Source: Bog-473 sp963779735 (GTDB lineage Bacteria; Actinomycetota; Acidimicrobiia; Acidimicrobiales; RAAP-2). From it: DNA of 64,000 nucleotides. The stretch lies in NCBI GenBank assembly GCA_963779735.1, contig CAVZZJ010000004.1, forward strand, positions 496,001 through 560,000, read 5' to 3'. A model generated the notes under the pieces. It made no database searches. It was not told the origin of the DNA and saw only the letters and a program-made list of their open reading frames with translations. The position numbers and the translations under genes were made by a program. Positions 41,887 through 49,844 of the stretch are shown in pieces (within the stretch, counting starts at the first letter, position 1; every line of letters starts with the position of its first letter).

Positions 41887-42096
41887 ATGATCCGCATCAC
41901 CATCGATCCTGTGGCGTGCGATGCGTACGGCTACTGCGCCGAGCTGTTGCCCGAGGCCATCTCCCTCGATGAGTGGGGCTACCCCATCGTCGAAGGGGCG
42001 CCCCTGGCGCCGGAGTTGGTCGCCGCGGCCAAGAGGGCCGTGCGGGACTGCCCCCGCCGGGCCATCACCCTGCGGGAGAAGAAGAGCAGCTCCTAG
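41887..42096 (+). CDS. Three-cysteine ferredoxin
   Basis: Ferredoxin of 69 residues with Cys11, Cys17 and Cys55 (VACDAYGYCAELLPEAI and RDCPRRAI). The position between the first two that holds the fourth cysteine in [4Fe-4S] proteins is Ala/Tyr, so a [3Fe-4S] cluster is expected, as in ferredoxins that serve P450s. The ATG at 41887 starts seven bases after the NuoF-like stop; longer frames lie inside that gene. It is last in the ApbE operon and could exchange electrons with the NuoF-like protein. Confidence 0.83.
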   Translation: MIRITIDPVACDAYGYCAELLPEAISLDEWGYPIVEGAPLAPELVAAAKRAVRDCPRRAITLREKKSSS

Positions 42097-42576
42097 GTGC
42101 AACGGCGGAACCCGACCGGCGGCGCGCCTCGAGTGGTGATCCGTAAGGCGACCGAGCGCGACCTCCCGCGCATCGTGGAGCTTCTCGAGCTCGGATCGCT
42201 GGTCGCGGGCAAGGAAGATCCGACCGAGCTCGTCCCGTACCGCACCGCCCTCGAAGAGGTCGGCCACCAACCCGGAGCCGTGGTGGTGGCCGAGGAGGGA
42301 GGCGAGGTGATCGGGGTGTGCCAGCTGATCGTCTTCCGGCACCTTCAGGCCAGGGGCGGTCTCTGCGCCGAGGTCGAGTCCGTGCACGTCCACCCCGACC
42401 ATCGTGGCCGCGGCGTGGGCCGCCTGCTCATGGGCGCCGTGATCCAACGGGCTCGGGAGCTCGGGTGCTACCGGGTGCAGCTCACCTCGAACGACGAGCG
42501 GACGGAGGCCCACCGGTTCTACGAGTCGTTGGGGCTCCGGCCGTCACACAGGGGCTTCAAGCTGGAACTGCCCTGA
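42097..42576 (+). CDS. GNAT family N-acetyltransferase
   Basis: Protein of 159 residues. VIRKATERDLPRIVELL is the N-terminal GNAT strand-helix, AEVESVHVHPDHRGRGVGRL carries the acetyl-CoA-binding R/Q-x-x-G-x-G/A loop, and AHRFYESLGLRPSHRGFKLE is the usual end. The GTG start directly follows the ferredoxin stop; another GTG at 42133 would shorten it by 12 residues. The substrate is unknown. It is co-directional with the redox operon and may be on the same mRNA without sharing the function. Confidence 0.83.
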   Translation: MQRRNPTGGAPRVVIRKATERDLPRIVELLELGSLVAGKEDPTELVPYRTALEEVGHQPGAVVVAEEGGEVIGVCQLIVFRHLQARGGLCAEVESVHVHPDHRGRGVGRLLMGAVIQRARELGCYRVQLTSNDERTEAHRFYESLGLRPSHRGFKLELP

Positions 42577-42600
42577 CCCGGCCCGAGGTGCCCGCGTGGG

Positions 42601-42634
42601 TTGACAGATAAAAGTAATCATGTAATCTTGTAAT
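42601..42634 (+). promoter_or_regulatory. Promoter for leaderless RHH-type gene
   Basis: TTGACA (42601-42606) and TAATCT (42623-42628) are spaced by 16 bases, and the ATG at 42635 falls seven bases after the -10, so the transcript is probably leaderless. The AT-rich island contains repeated TGTAATC/TGTAATA words that could bind the encoded DNA-binding protein. Confidence 0.6.
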
Positions 42635-43246
42635 ATGAAACCAGGACACGACCCATCAGACTCTCCATGGCCCGGCCGGCGCGGCGGGCGTCGCCGCTCG
42701 AGCGGGGCCCCACCCTCGGGCCCCGAGCAGGAACGGCTCATCGCCGCCTGGTTCGCCGGGCGCATCCCCGAGGGGTGGTTCGAGGGTCCGCCGGAGATCG
42801 AGATCGACTCCGACGAGATCCAGGTCGTGGGCACGCTGACGTCGCCCCAGCTCCCCGAGGGCGCCGGCCACGAAGAGGTGCAGGTGGCCGAGCAGGCCCG
42901 CATCGGTGGGCACCGGGAGGACAGCCGCGCGGCGCGCATGCGCATCGCCGAGGAGGCCCAGCCGGCGTTCGGGCGCACCGTCTCGTGGGGTGCCCGGTGC
43001 GGCGGCTCGCGGGTACTGTTCACCACGGCGGGCGTGCCGGTGATGACCAGGCTCCGCCTGGCGGACCGGCGGGTCCTCGACACCCTGATCGACGGCGGGG
43101 TGGCACGGAGCCGCAGCGACGCGCTGGCGTGGACCGTCCGACTGGTGGCGGAGCACGAAGCCGATTGGATCCAAGAGCTGCGCGACGCCATGGAGTCGGT
43201 CACCGAGGTCCGATCCCGCGGACCGCGGGGTGCGCAGTCCGACTGA
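42635..43246 (+). CDS. Hypothetical protein with ribbon-helix-helix-like C-terminal segment
   Basis: Protein of 203 residues with a basic N-terminus, a charged middle (EEVQVAEQARIGGHREDSRA then ARMRIAEEA) and a C-terminal part RVLDTLIDGGVARSRSDALA followed by WTVRLVAEHEADWIQELRDA. The latter looks like an Arc/MetJ-type ribbon-helix-helix unit (the 'GVARSRSDAL' turn is common there). It may be a DNA-binding autoregulator, since its own promoter has repeated TGTAAT words. The ATG at the predicted transcription start implies leaderless translation. No family name can be assigned. Confidence 0.65.
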   Translation: MKPGHDPSDSPWPGRRGGRRRSSGAPPSGPEQERLIAAWFAGRIPEGWFEGPPEIEIDSDEIQVVGTLTSPQLPEGAGHEEVQVAEQARIGGHREDSRAARMRIAEEAQPAFGRTVSWGARCGGSRVLFTTAGVPVMTRLRLADRRVLDTLIDGGVARSRSDALAWTVRLVAEHEADWIQELRDAMESVTEVRSRGPRGAQSD

Positions 43247-43316
43247 GGAACTCCGGGCCATCGGATCCTCCGCGCTCGGGGCGCGCCGTACGGGCGCGGG
43301 CGTGCCAGCATGCACC

Positions 43317-43664
43317 ATGGAACATTTTCACCAGGTCACCGACGAGCTCCGCGCCCCGTACCGTGAGCTCTCCGAGGCCCTGCCCGAGGTCATGTCTCGC
43401 TACAACTCGTTCACCTCGGCGGCGATGGCGGACGGCGCGCTCCCGGCGCGCATGAAGGAGCTCATCGCGCTGGCCATGGCCATCACCCGCGAGTGCGACG
43501 GGTGCATCTCGGCCCATGCCCGAGGGGCGGCCCGCCGGGGGGCCACCCTGGGCGAGGTGACGGAGATGATCGGCGTGGCCCTTGTCATGAACGGCGGGCC
43601 GGGCACGGTGTGGGGTCCCCGCGCGCTCGCCGCCTTCCACGAGTTCGCCGACAAGCCGGCCTGA
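43317..43664 (+). CDS. AhpD-like carboxymuconolactone decarboxylase family protein
   Basis: Protein of 115 residues with the redox motif ECDGCISAHARGAARRGATL, that is CxxC followed by His three residues on, and LIALAMAITRE before it. This is the alkylhydroperoxidase AhpD core, so a thiol peroxidase-type or oxidative-stress role is plausible. The ATG at 43317 is chosen because the upstream frame to 43230 overlaps the previous gene. The start context CAGCATGCACC lacks a clear ribosome-binding site. Confidence 0.82.
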   Translation: MEHFHQVTDELRAPYRELSEALPEVMSRYNSFTSAAMADGALPARMKELIALAMAITRECDGCISAHARGAARRGATLGEVTEMIGVALVMNGGPGTVWGPRALAAFHEFADKPA

Positions 43665-43713
43665 CCGTCGCAGCCCGGTCGCGCTCCGGGGTGGGGCGCA
43701 GGGCGAGGCTCGT

Positions 43714-44787
43714 ATGCTCGGGTCCGTGTCCGACACGCTGTGCGGCCCCGGCCGGGGGGGCATGATCTTCGCCACCAACTCCGATCGCCCGGTCGGAGAG
43801 GTGCAGCTCGCCATGCCCTTCGGCCGTCGCCCCACCGCCGGCTGCACCCTGCGCACGCAGTACCTGTCGATCGGCGACACCGGTGCGTACGCCGTGTTCC
43901 TCTCCTGCCCGACCTGGCTCTGGGGCGCCGAGCACGGCGTCAACGAGTTCGGCGTAGCCATCGGCAACGAGCGCGTCGGCACGGTGCACGAGGCCGCCGG
44001 GGCGCGTCCCGCGCTCGTCGGCACGGACATGGTGCGCCTCGGCCTGGAGCGGGCCCGCAGCGCACAAGGGGCGCTCGACATCCTGATCGACCTCCGCGAG
44101 ACGTACGGCCAGGGGGGTATCGCCGACGCGGTCCACGGCGCGGTCCACGGCGCGGTCGACGACTCGACCTTCCTGATCGCCGACGCGCGGCAGGCCTTCG
44201 TGCTCCATGGGTCCGGCACCACGCACACGGCCGCCTCGTTTCCCCACGGTACGGCCATAGGTGACCGGCTCTCCGTGGAGTCGGCGTGGACTGCCGCCTC
44301 GCCCGACCTCCATGCCCAGAGGGCCACCGCAGACGCGCTGACCCCGGCCGCGGCCGCCGCCCACCTCCGTGACCACGACGTGGGCGTCTGCAGGCATGGC
44401 CCGGAACGGAGCGTGACGGCCGCCTCCCTCGTCGCCGTCCTGCCCTACGACCTCGACGAGGGTGCGCCGTTGCGGGCCTACGTGGCGCTGGGCAGCCCGT
44501 GCGTCAGCGTCTACGTGCCCGCCTTCCTGCGCACGGCGGCCGGCCCACCCCCGTTCGTTCCCATTGAGCTGTCGAGCGAGACGATGTGGCGCAGCGCCGA
44601 CACGCTGCGGACGCGTGTGGAGGCCGATCCCGACGCACTTGGGCAGATCAGAGAGGTCCTCGACCCAGTCGAGGAGGAGCTGTGGAGCGAGGCCGACGAG
44701 ATCGTCGAACGACCAGACCGGTGGAGCGAGGTGGCGAGCTCGTGGGGCCGGCGCACGCTGAGCGCGCTGCACTCCTGCGCGCGCTGA
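43714..44787 (+). CDS. Secernin/C69-type N-terminal nucleophile hydrolase
   Basis: Protein of 357 residues. SDTLCGPGRGGMIFATNSDR followed by PVGEVQ is the secernin/dipeptidase C69 start, in which a cysteine becomes the N-terminal nucleophile; here it is Cys10, so removal of nine residues or a later start (GTG at 43726) is implied. WGAEHGVNEFGVAIGNERVG is the next conserved strand pair. Members hydrolyse amide bonds in dipeptides or related compounds. Two copies of a 12-base unit encode AVHGAVHGAV near residue 140. No signal peptide is visible. Confidence 0.8.
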   Translation: MLGSVSDTLCGPGRGGMIFATNSDRPVGEVQLAMPFGRRPTAGCTLRTQYLSIGDTGAYAVFLSCPTWLWGAEHGVNEFGVAIGNERVGTVHEAAGARPALVGTDMVRLGLERARSAQGALDILIDLRETYGQGGIADAVHGAVHGAVDDSTFLIADARQAFVLHGSGTTHTAASFPHGTAIGDRLSVESAWTAASPDLHAQRATADALTPAAAAAHLRDHDVGVCRHGPERSVTAASLVAVLPYDLDEGAPLRAYVALGSPCVSVYVPAFLRTAAGPPPFVPIELSSETMWRSADTLRTRVEADPDALGQIREVLDPVEEELWSEADEIVERPDRWSEVASSWGRRTLSALHSCAR

Positions 44788-44802
44788 CAGACTGGGCGCA
44801 CC

Positions 44803-45711
44803 ATGCGACTCCTGAGCTTCTCCCCTCACGCCGTCCCGCCGGGGGCGTCGGCCGCCGGGGTGCGCCCGGGCCTCGTCGTCGGCGACGAGATCGTCGACCT
44901 CAGCGACCCGGCGGTCGGGTTGCCCACCGACATGACGGATCTGCTCGCCCTCGGTCCCGCTGGCCTCGACCGCGCCCGCCAGGCGCCCTCGGGGAAGGCC
45001 GCCCGCCACCCGTTCGAGTCGGTGCGGCGGCATGCGCCGGTTCCCCACCCGCCCAGCATTCTGGCCATCGGTATGAACTATCGGGCCCATGTCGCCGAGA
45101 TGGGCCGTGAGCCTCCCGACTACCAGTACTGGTTCAACAAGCAGCGGACGTCGATCTCCGGCCCCGGGGATCCGATCGTGCTCCCGACCGTCTCGACGAT
45201 GGTCGACTACGAGGGCGAGCTGGCCATGGTGATCGGCCGGCGGTGCCAGCACGTGCCGGCGGCCCGGGCTCTCGAGGTGGTCGCCGGATTCACCGTCATC
45301 GACGACGTGAGCGCCCGCGACTGGCAGTGGCGCACGCCCACCTTCACCATGGGCAAGTCCTTCGACAGCCACGCTCCGTGCGGGCCGTGGCTGGTCACCA
45401 CCGACGAGCTCGGCGACCCGGGACACCTCGGCCTGCGCACCTGGGTCAACGGCGAGCTCCGCCAGGACTCCTCGACGGAGGACCTGATCTTCGGCTGCTC
45501 CGCCATGATCGAGTACCTCACGACGGCCTTCCCCTTGGAACCGGGCACGATCATCGCCACCGGAACCCCGGCCGGGGTGGGCGCCGGGTTCACGCCACCA
45601 CGGTTCCTGGCCGACGGCGACACGGTGCGCATCGAGATTGAGGGGGTAGGGGAGCTCGTCAACCCCGTGGTCCAGGGTGCGGCGCCCGTCCCCATCGGGC
45701 TCGGGGACTGA
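44803..45711 (+). CDS. Fumarylacetoacetate hydrolase family protein
   Basis: FAH-family protein of 302 residues: ILAIGMNYRAHVAEMG, YWFNKQRTSISGPGDPIVLP, VDYEGELAMVIGRRC (metal-binding Glu), TVIDDVSARDWQW, GKSFDSHAPCGPWLVT and IIATGTPAGVGAGFTPP are all present. Such enzymes cleave C-C bonds in beta-keto or acylpyruvate compounds, or decarboxylate or isomerise catechol breakdown products. The start is 15 bases after the C69 gene stop. The substrate is open. Confidence 0.9.
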   Translation: MRLLSFSPHAVPPGASAAGVRPGLVVGDEIVDLSDPAVGLPTDMTDLLALGPAGLDRARQAPSGKAARHPFESVRRHAPVPHPPSILAIGMNYRAHVAEMGREPPDYQYWFNKQRTSISGPGDPIVLPTVSTMVDYEGELAMVIGRRCQHVPAARALEVVAGFTVIDDVSARDWQWRTPTFTMGKSFDSHAPCGPWLVTTDELGDPGHLGLRTWVNGELRQDSSTEDLIFGCSAMIEYLTTAFPLEPGTIIATGTPAGVGAGFTPPRFLADGDTVRIEIEGVGELVNPVVQGAAPVPIGLGD

Positions 45712-45762
45712 CGCGGGTCGCACCCGGGTCACGACCCGCCCCGGGCACGGCAGAATGGTGGG

Positions 45763-46098
45763 GTGCCCGATCCCGAGACAGACCTCACCGATGACGAACG
45801 TGCCGACCGGCTGAGCAAGCTGCAGGGCGTCATCGACCTCATGCGGCCGGCCGTGCAGGAGGACGGGGGCGACCTGCTGCTGGTACGGGCCGACGTGGCC
45901 ACCGGCGTGGTCGAGGTCCAGCTCCAAGGCGCCTGCAGCTCGTGCGCCGTCAGTTCCGCCACCCTGTCCGAGGGGGTCGAGCGCATCCTGCGGGACCGCC
46001 TTCCCTGGGTGACCGAGGTGATAGGTGACCTCGACGACTCGCTGAGCTTCGACGAGAGCGCGGCGCTCGGCAGTGGTGGGTACGTCCCGAGCTTCTGA
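45763..46098 (+). CDS. NFU-type iron-sulfur scaffold protein
   Basis: NifU C-terminal-like (NFU) protein of 111 residues: VIDLMRPAVQEDGGDLLLVR, VVEVQLQGACSSCAVSSATL and LSEGVERILRDRLPWVTEVI. The CxxC (GACSSCAVS) that carries the bridging [4Fe-4S] cluster is intact. It supplies clusters to apo-proteins in the cytosol; the 3-Cys ferredoxin and NuoF-like protein 4 kb upstream would be possible clients, though that is only inference. Confidence 0.9.
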   Translation: MPDPETDLTDDERADRLSKLQGVIDLMRPAVQEDGGDLLLVRADVATGVVEVQLQGACSSCAVSSATLSEGVERILRDRLPWVTEVIGDLDDSLSFDESAALGSGGYVPSF

Positions 46099-46123
46099 TC
46101 CGCCGGCCGCCTCGCCGGCTCAT

Positions 46124-46146
46124 TAGTTAGCGAAACTAACTATAGT
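46124..46146 (+). promoter_or_regulatory. MarR operator overlapping a leaderless promoter
   Basis: TAGTTAG (46124-46130) and CTAACTA (46136-46142) form a perfect 7-bp inverted repeat around CGAAA. TATAGT (46141-46146) overlaps its right arm as a -10, and the GTG of the MarR gene lies seven bases further. A bound repressor would block its own leaderless promoter and the coupled MFS gene. Confidence 0.7.
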
Positions 46147-46152
46147 GGGGGC

Positions 46153-46614
46153 GTGCACCGGGCCACGGACACGCCGACCCCCGTGGGGCTGGCGGACGAT
46201 TCCACGGAGGAGTTGGCCAGCCGCCTTCGCCTCTGCGTCAACCGGTTGCACCGGCTGCTGCGCCAGGAGTCACTCGACGGGCTGTCGCCGGCCCAGGCGT
46301 CGGCGCTCGGCGCGGTCAAGCGCCTGGGCAGTCCCACGCTGGGCGAGCTGGCCGCCGTCGAGCAGGTGCAGCCCCCGAGCATGACCCGCATCGTCGCCAC
46401 GCTGTCCGACGCCGGGATGGTGACCCGGGTCACCGACCTGGCCGACCGTCGGAGCGCCCGGGTGCGGATCACCCCCGCCGGCGAGCGGTCGCTCCAACGG
46501 ATCCGCACGTTGAAGAACGCGTTTCTCGCCCGTCGGCTGTCCGAGCTCGGTCCGGACGAGCAGGCTGCCGCAGCCGACCTGGTGGAGCTCCTCGAGCAGC
46601 TGGTCGGGCGATGA
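46153..46614 (+). CDS. MarR-family transcriptional regulator
   Basis: Winged-helix regulator of 153 residues: LRLCVNRLHRLLRQESLDGL, LSPAQASALGAVKRLGSPTL, QVQPPSMTRIVATLSDAGMV (recognition helix) and the wing TDLADRRSARVRITPAGERS. The GTG lies at the predicted transcription start with no room for a ribosome-binding site, so translation is probably leaderless. A perfect inverted repeat covers the promoter, implying autorepression. It overlaps the MFS transporter start (ATGA), and such MarR-MFS pairs usually respond to a small molecule that the transporter exports. Confidence 0.9.
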   Translation: MHRATDTPTPVGLADDSTEELASRLRLCVNRLHRLLRQESLDGLSPAQASALGAVKRLGSPTLGELAAVEQVQPPSMTRIVATLSDAGMVTRVTDLADRRSARVRITPAGERSLQRIRTLKNAFLARRLSELGPDEQAAAADLVELLEQLVGR

Positions 46615-47945
46615 GCCGCATCTCGCGCGCCGGCAGCCGGACGTTCCGGGCCCTCACGGTGCGGAACTTCCGCCTCTACTTCATCGGGCAGGTCATTTCG
46701 GTCTCCGGGACGTGGATGCAGACCCTTGCCCAGAGCTACCTCATCCTGTTCCCCCTGCACGGCACCGGCGTCGATGTCGCCATCTCCGTCGCCCTGCAGT
46801 TCGTGCCCATCCTGTTCTTCGGTGCGTTCGGAGGCCTGATCGCCGACCGCCTCGACAAGCGCAAGGTGCTCTACGCCACCCAGTCCGCGGCGGGCATCCT
46901 GGCCCTCGCCCTGTGGTTCTTGGTGGTCTTGCACTCGGTCTCCCTGTGGCAGGTCTACCTGATCTCCGCCCTCCTCGGCGTGGTGAACCTCTTCGACAAT
47001 CCGGCCCGGCAGTCCTTCGTCTCCGAGATGGTGGAGCGGGATCTGCTGTCCAACGCGGTGAGTCTCAACAGCGTGCTCCTCCAAGGAGCCCGCCTGATCG
47101 GCCCGGCCGTTGGCGGCGTCCTCATCCTGACCGTGGGCGTGGGCACCTGCTTCCTGGTGAACGCCCTCTCCTATGTGGCGGTGATCGTGGCGTTGTCGTG
47201 CATGCGGGCGTCGGAGCTCCACCGCAATCCGGGCGTGGCCCGGGGCAAGGGCCAGGTCCGCGAGGGGCTGCGCTATGTGTGGTCGATCGCTGACCTGCGC
47301 TCACCGCTGCTGTCCGTGGCCGTCGTCGGGCTGTTCGCCTTCAACTTCACGGTGACGCTCCCGCTCCTGGCCAAGTTCACCTTTCACGGCGGCGCCGGTC
47401 TGTACGGCGCCTTCATGGCCGCCATGGGTGCCGGGGCGGTGGTGGGCGGCCTGTACACGGCCTTCCGCAGCCGTCCCTCGGCCCTCCTGTTGGCGCTGAT
47501 CGGCGTCTTCTTCGGGGCGATGATCCTGGCCGTCGCCCTGGCCCCGACCGAGCTGGCCGCCATCATCTTGTTGGCGCCCATGGGGGCCGGCAGCATCTGC
47601 TTCATCGCCACCAACAACGCCAACCTGCAACTCCGGGCGGACCCCTCCATGCGGGGTCGGGTCATGTCGCTCAACGCCATCGCCCTGCTCGGCAGCACCC
47701 CGATCGGTGCCCTGCTGGTCGGTTACGTCAGCGACGTCGGCAGTCCGCGCGTGGCGCTGGTGATGGGCGCCGTCGCCACGTTGCTGGCCAGCATCCCGCT
47801 GTTCCTCCTGGCCAATCGCCAGCGCGCCGAGCGGTCCGCCGTCACGGTGGCCCACATTGACGTGGCAGCGGAGATGGGAGCGGGTGTGGTGCGCCTGCCA
47901 ATGGCCGATGGACTGACGTCGCCCGCCCGACGCCGCTCGAGGTAG
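46611..47945 (+). CDS. MFS transporter (EntS/MFS_3-like exporter)
   Basis: Membrane protein of 444 residues with about twelve hydrophobic segments. The loop GGLIADRLDKRKVLYATQSA is the MFS signature between helices 2 and 3, and VNLFDNPARQSFVSEMVERD with AVSLNSVLLQGARLIGPAVG is typical of the EntS/MFS_3 exporters. It probably extrudes a toxic or signalling compound under MarR control. It is coupled to the MarR gene by ATGA. Confidence 0.9.
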   Translation: MSRISRAGSRTFRALTVRNFRLYFIGQVISVSGTWMQTLAQSYLILFPLHGTGVDVAISVALQFVPILFFGAFGGLIADRLDKRKVLYATQSAAGILALALWFLVVLHSVSLWQVYLISALLGVVNLFDNPARQSFVSEMVERDLLSNAVSLNSVLLQGARLIGPAVGGVLILTVGVGTCFLVNALSYVAVIVALSCMRASELHRNPGVARGKGQVREGLRYVWSIADLRSPLLSVAVVGLFAFNFTVTLPLLAKFTFHGGAGLYGAFMAAMGAGAVVGGLYTAFRSRPSALLLALIGVFFGAMILAVALAPTELAAIILLAPMGAGSICFIATNNANLQLRADPSMRGRVMSLNAIALLGSTPIGALLVGYVSDVGSPRVALVMGAVATLLASIPLFLLANRQRAERSAVTVAHIDVAAEMGAGVVRLPMADGLTSPARRRSR

Positions 47946-47952
47946 GGCCTCG

Positions 47953-48732
47953 GTGTCCCTCGACAGGACGCTGCACGGTGACCGGCGTCGGGCCGGCTCG
48001 TTCGGCGAAGTGGCGGAGCAGTACGACCGGGTCCGGCCTGAGTATCCGGCCGAGCTGGTCGACGCGCTCTTGGCCGGCCGGCCCCGGACCGTGCTCGATG
48101 TCGGCTGCGGGACGGGGATCTCCTCCCGCCTGTTCATCGCCCGGGGCTGCGCCGTGGTCGGCCTCGAGCCCGATCCGCGCATGGCGCAGGTGGCGCGACG
48201 CAGGGGCGTGCCCGTCGAGTCCGGCACGATCGAAGAGTGGGACGCCGGCGCCCGCCGTTTCGACCTACTGACCGCCGGCCAATCCTGGCACTGGGTCGAG
48301 CCGCAACGGGGGGCGGCCAAGGCGGCAGCGGTGCTCCGACCGGGCGGGCGCATAGGGCTGTTCTGGAATCAGGCCAAGCCGGATCGCTCCGTGCGCCCCG
48401 CCCTCGACGCGGCGTACGCGCGGCACGCCCCCGAGCTCAGCAGGCAGTCCGTGCTGCTGGGCCGGCGCGACCCGTCCTTGTACCAGTCGTGCGCCGACAC
48501 CCTGCGGGCGACGGGCGCGTTCGCTGACGTCTCTATTGGCGTGTTCGGCCACGAGGTCGACTACTCCATCGGGGAGTGGATCGACCTGGCGGTCACCCAC
48601 AGCGATCACCGCACCCTTCCTCCCGGCCAACTGGCCGGGCTCCTGGCGGACCTCCAGAAGGAGTTGGAGCGCGCCGGCGGCCGCGTCCCCGTCCACTACG
48701 AGGCGACGCTGGTCACCGGAGTGCGCCGCTGA
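47953..48732 (+). CDS. Class I SAM-dependent methyltransferase
   Basis: Protein of 259 residues: SFGEVAEQYDRVRPEYPAEL, then VLDVGCGTGISSRLFIARGC (SAM motif I), AVVGLEPDPRMAQVARRRGV and LTAGQSWHWVEPQRGAAKAA. This group of UbiE-like methyltransferases is widespread; the substrate is unknown. The N-terminal segment is very close to the truncated fragment at 35179-35344. A GTG start seven bases after the MFS stop suggests co-transcription. Confidence 0.85.
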   Translation: MSLDRTLHGDRRRAGSFGEVAEQYDRVRPEYPAELVDALLAGRPRTVLDVGCGTGISSRLFIARGCAVVGLEPDPRMAQVARRRGVPVESGTIEEWDAGARRFDLLTAGQSWHWVEPQRGAAKAAAVLRPGGRIGLFWNQAKPDRSVRPALDAAYARHAPELSRQSVLLGRRDPSLYQSCADTLRATGAFADVSIGVFGHEVDYSIGEWIDLAVTHSDHRTLPPGQLAGLLADLQKELERAGGRVPVHYEATLVTGVRR

Positions 48733-48787
48733 CGGGCCCTTGTCCGCTACGGGCAACCGATCCCGTCGATGGCTAGCCTCGTCTTCC

Positions 48788-49231
48788 ATGCACGACGAGG
48801 ACACCGCCGCTGGTGGCGGCCCGCTCTCGGGCAAGGTTCTCGAGTACGACCGGATCGTCCGGCGAGTGGTTCGAGCGGCCAAGGAGCCCGGATTCAGCCC
48901 GGCGCAGTGGGCCCCGTTGGCCGACCTCGTCGCAGTGGGCGAGTTCGAACGGGTGGGCATCTGGCGCGAGGTCATGAACTGGCCGGAGTACGCCGAGTTC
49001 CTGACCAAGTTTGCTACGGCCAAGGGGTTCGACTCGAAACTTCGGAGGATCTCCGAGCTGCCCGGGCTCGTCTACCTCGAGCTTGAAGAGCACCACATAA
49101 GGGGTGGAAACGTCAACGTGGTCAACTCCATGAACGTATTCGAGTTCAACGGAGAGGGCAAGATTCGACGTCTCGACGTCTACGTGCAGGGCCACGTGGA
49201 ACCGTCGGTCCCGATGAAGGCCACGAACTAG
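48788..49231 (+). CDS. NTF2/SnoaL-like hypothetical protein
   Basis: Protein of 147 residues. LEYDRIVRRVVRAAKEPGFS begins a helical N-terminus, WREVMNWPEYAEFLTKFATA lies in the middle, and VYLELEEHHIRGGNVNVVNS with MNVFEFNGEGKIRRLDVYVQ forms the last strands, a pattern common to the NTF2/SnoaL-like cone fold. Such proteins bind small molecules or act as cyclases or isomerases. It stands alone after the methyltransferase with a 55-base gap. Confidence 0.65.
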   Translation: MHDEDTAAGGGPLSGKVLEYDRIVRRVVRAAKEPGFSPAQWAPLADLVAVGEFERVGIWREVMNWPEYAEFLTKFATAKGFDSKLRRISELPGLVYLELEEHHIRGGNVNVVNSMNVFEFNGEGKIRRLDVYVQGHVEPSVPMKATN

Positions 49232-49267
49232 CGCACCCGCCTCGCCATCGCGACGGAGTGCCTCCGT

Positions 49268-49813
49268 TCACGTCCTGGCCAGCAGCCACGCCTCCCCGCC
49301 GCCCTCCCCCTCGGCGATGATCGCCAGAGCACCGAACGCAGCGCGTAGCTCGCCGGCTGCGGCACGAAACGGCCCCGGGCCCTGACCCACCTCGCTGAGC
49401 ACGGCTACGGCCAGCAGACCCCCGGGGGCGAGACGTTCGATCATCGCCCCATAGAGGCTCGGCTCCCTGAACCGGTGACAGACGATGAGGTCGACCGGCG
49501 GCCCAGCGGGGAGGCCGGTGTCGAGATCCACCACATCGAAACCGCAGCGGTCAGCGACCCCGTTCCGCTCCGCCAGGTCGCGTGCGAAGCGCACCGCCAC
49601 AGGAGAGACGTCGACCCCGCAGACCGTGAGCCCTCGCACAGCAAGCCATACGGCCGTTCGTCCCCGACCGCACGCGAGGTCGAGCGCCCGTCCACGTGTG
49701 GGGAACAGGCGCTCGTGGGTGGCGAACGACGCCGGTGGACCCACTGCGCCATCGGACGCGGGCCCCTCCGCGGAGTATCTCTCGTCCCAATGGAGGCGAT
49801 CCCTCACGGTCAC
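49268..49813 (-). CDS. Small class I SAM-dependent methyltransferase (TehB-like)
   Basis: Protein of 181 residues starting VRDRLHWDERYSAEG, the WDxRY pattern of TehB-type methyltransferases, then RALDLACGRGRTAVWLAVRG (motif I) and CGVDVSPVAVRFARDLAERN. The final strand is short. It may methylate a small inorganic or thiol substrate, by analogy with TehB relatives. I chose the GTG at 49813 because the frame further upstream lies in the acyl-CoA dehydrogenase. Confidence 0.78.
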   Translation of the reverse strand: MTVRDRLHWDERYSAEGPASDGAVGPPASFATHERLFPTRGRALDLACGRGRTAVWLAVRGLTVCGVDVSPVAVRFARDLAERNGVADRCGFDVVDLDTGLPAGPPVDLIVCHRFREPSLYGAMIERLAPGGLLAVAVLSEVGQGPGPFRAAAGELRAAFGALAIIAEGEGGGEAWLLART

Positions 49814-49844
49814 CGGACCACCATAGGAGCGACCCAGACCCGAG

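Noticed and set aside
44127..44160. 12-base repeats in the C69 gene
   Set aside because: In frame and coding (AVHGAVHGAV); a minor slippage expansion rather than a separate element.
43585..45927. 780-codon minus-strand open frame opposite the C69 and FAH genes
   Set aside because: It is a shadow of genes with clear motifs on the plus strand; its product is rich in Arg, Gly and His with no recognisable domain.
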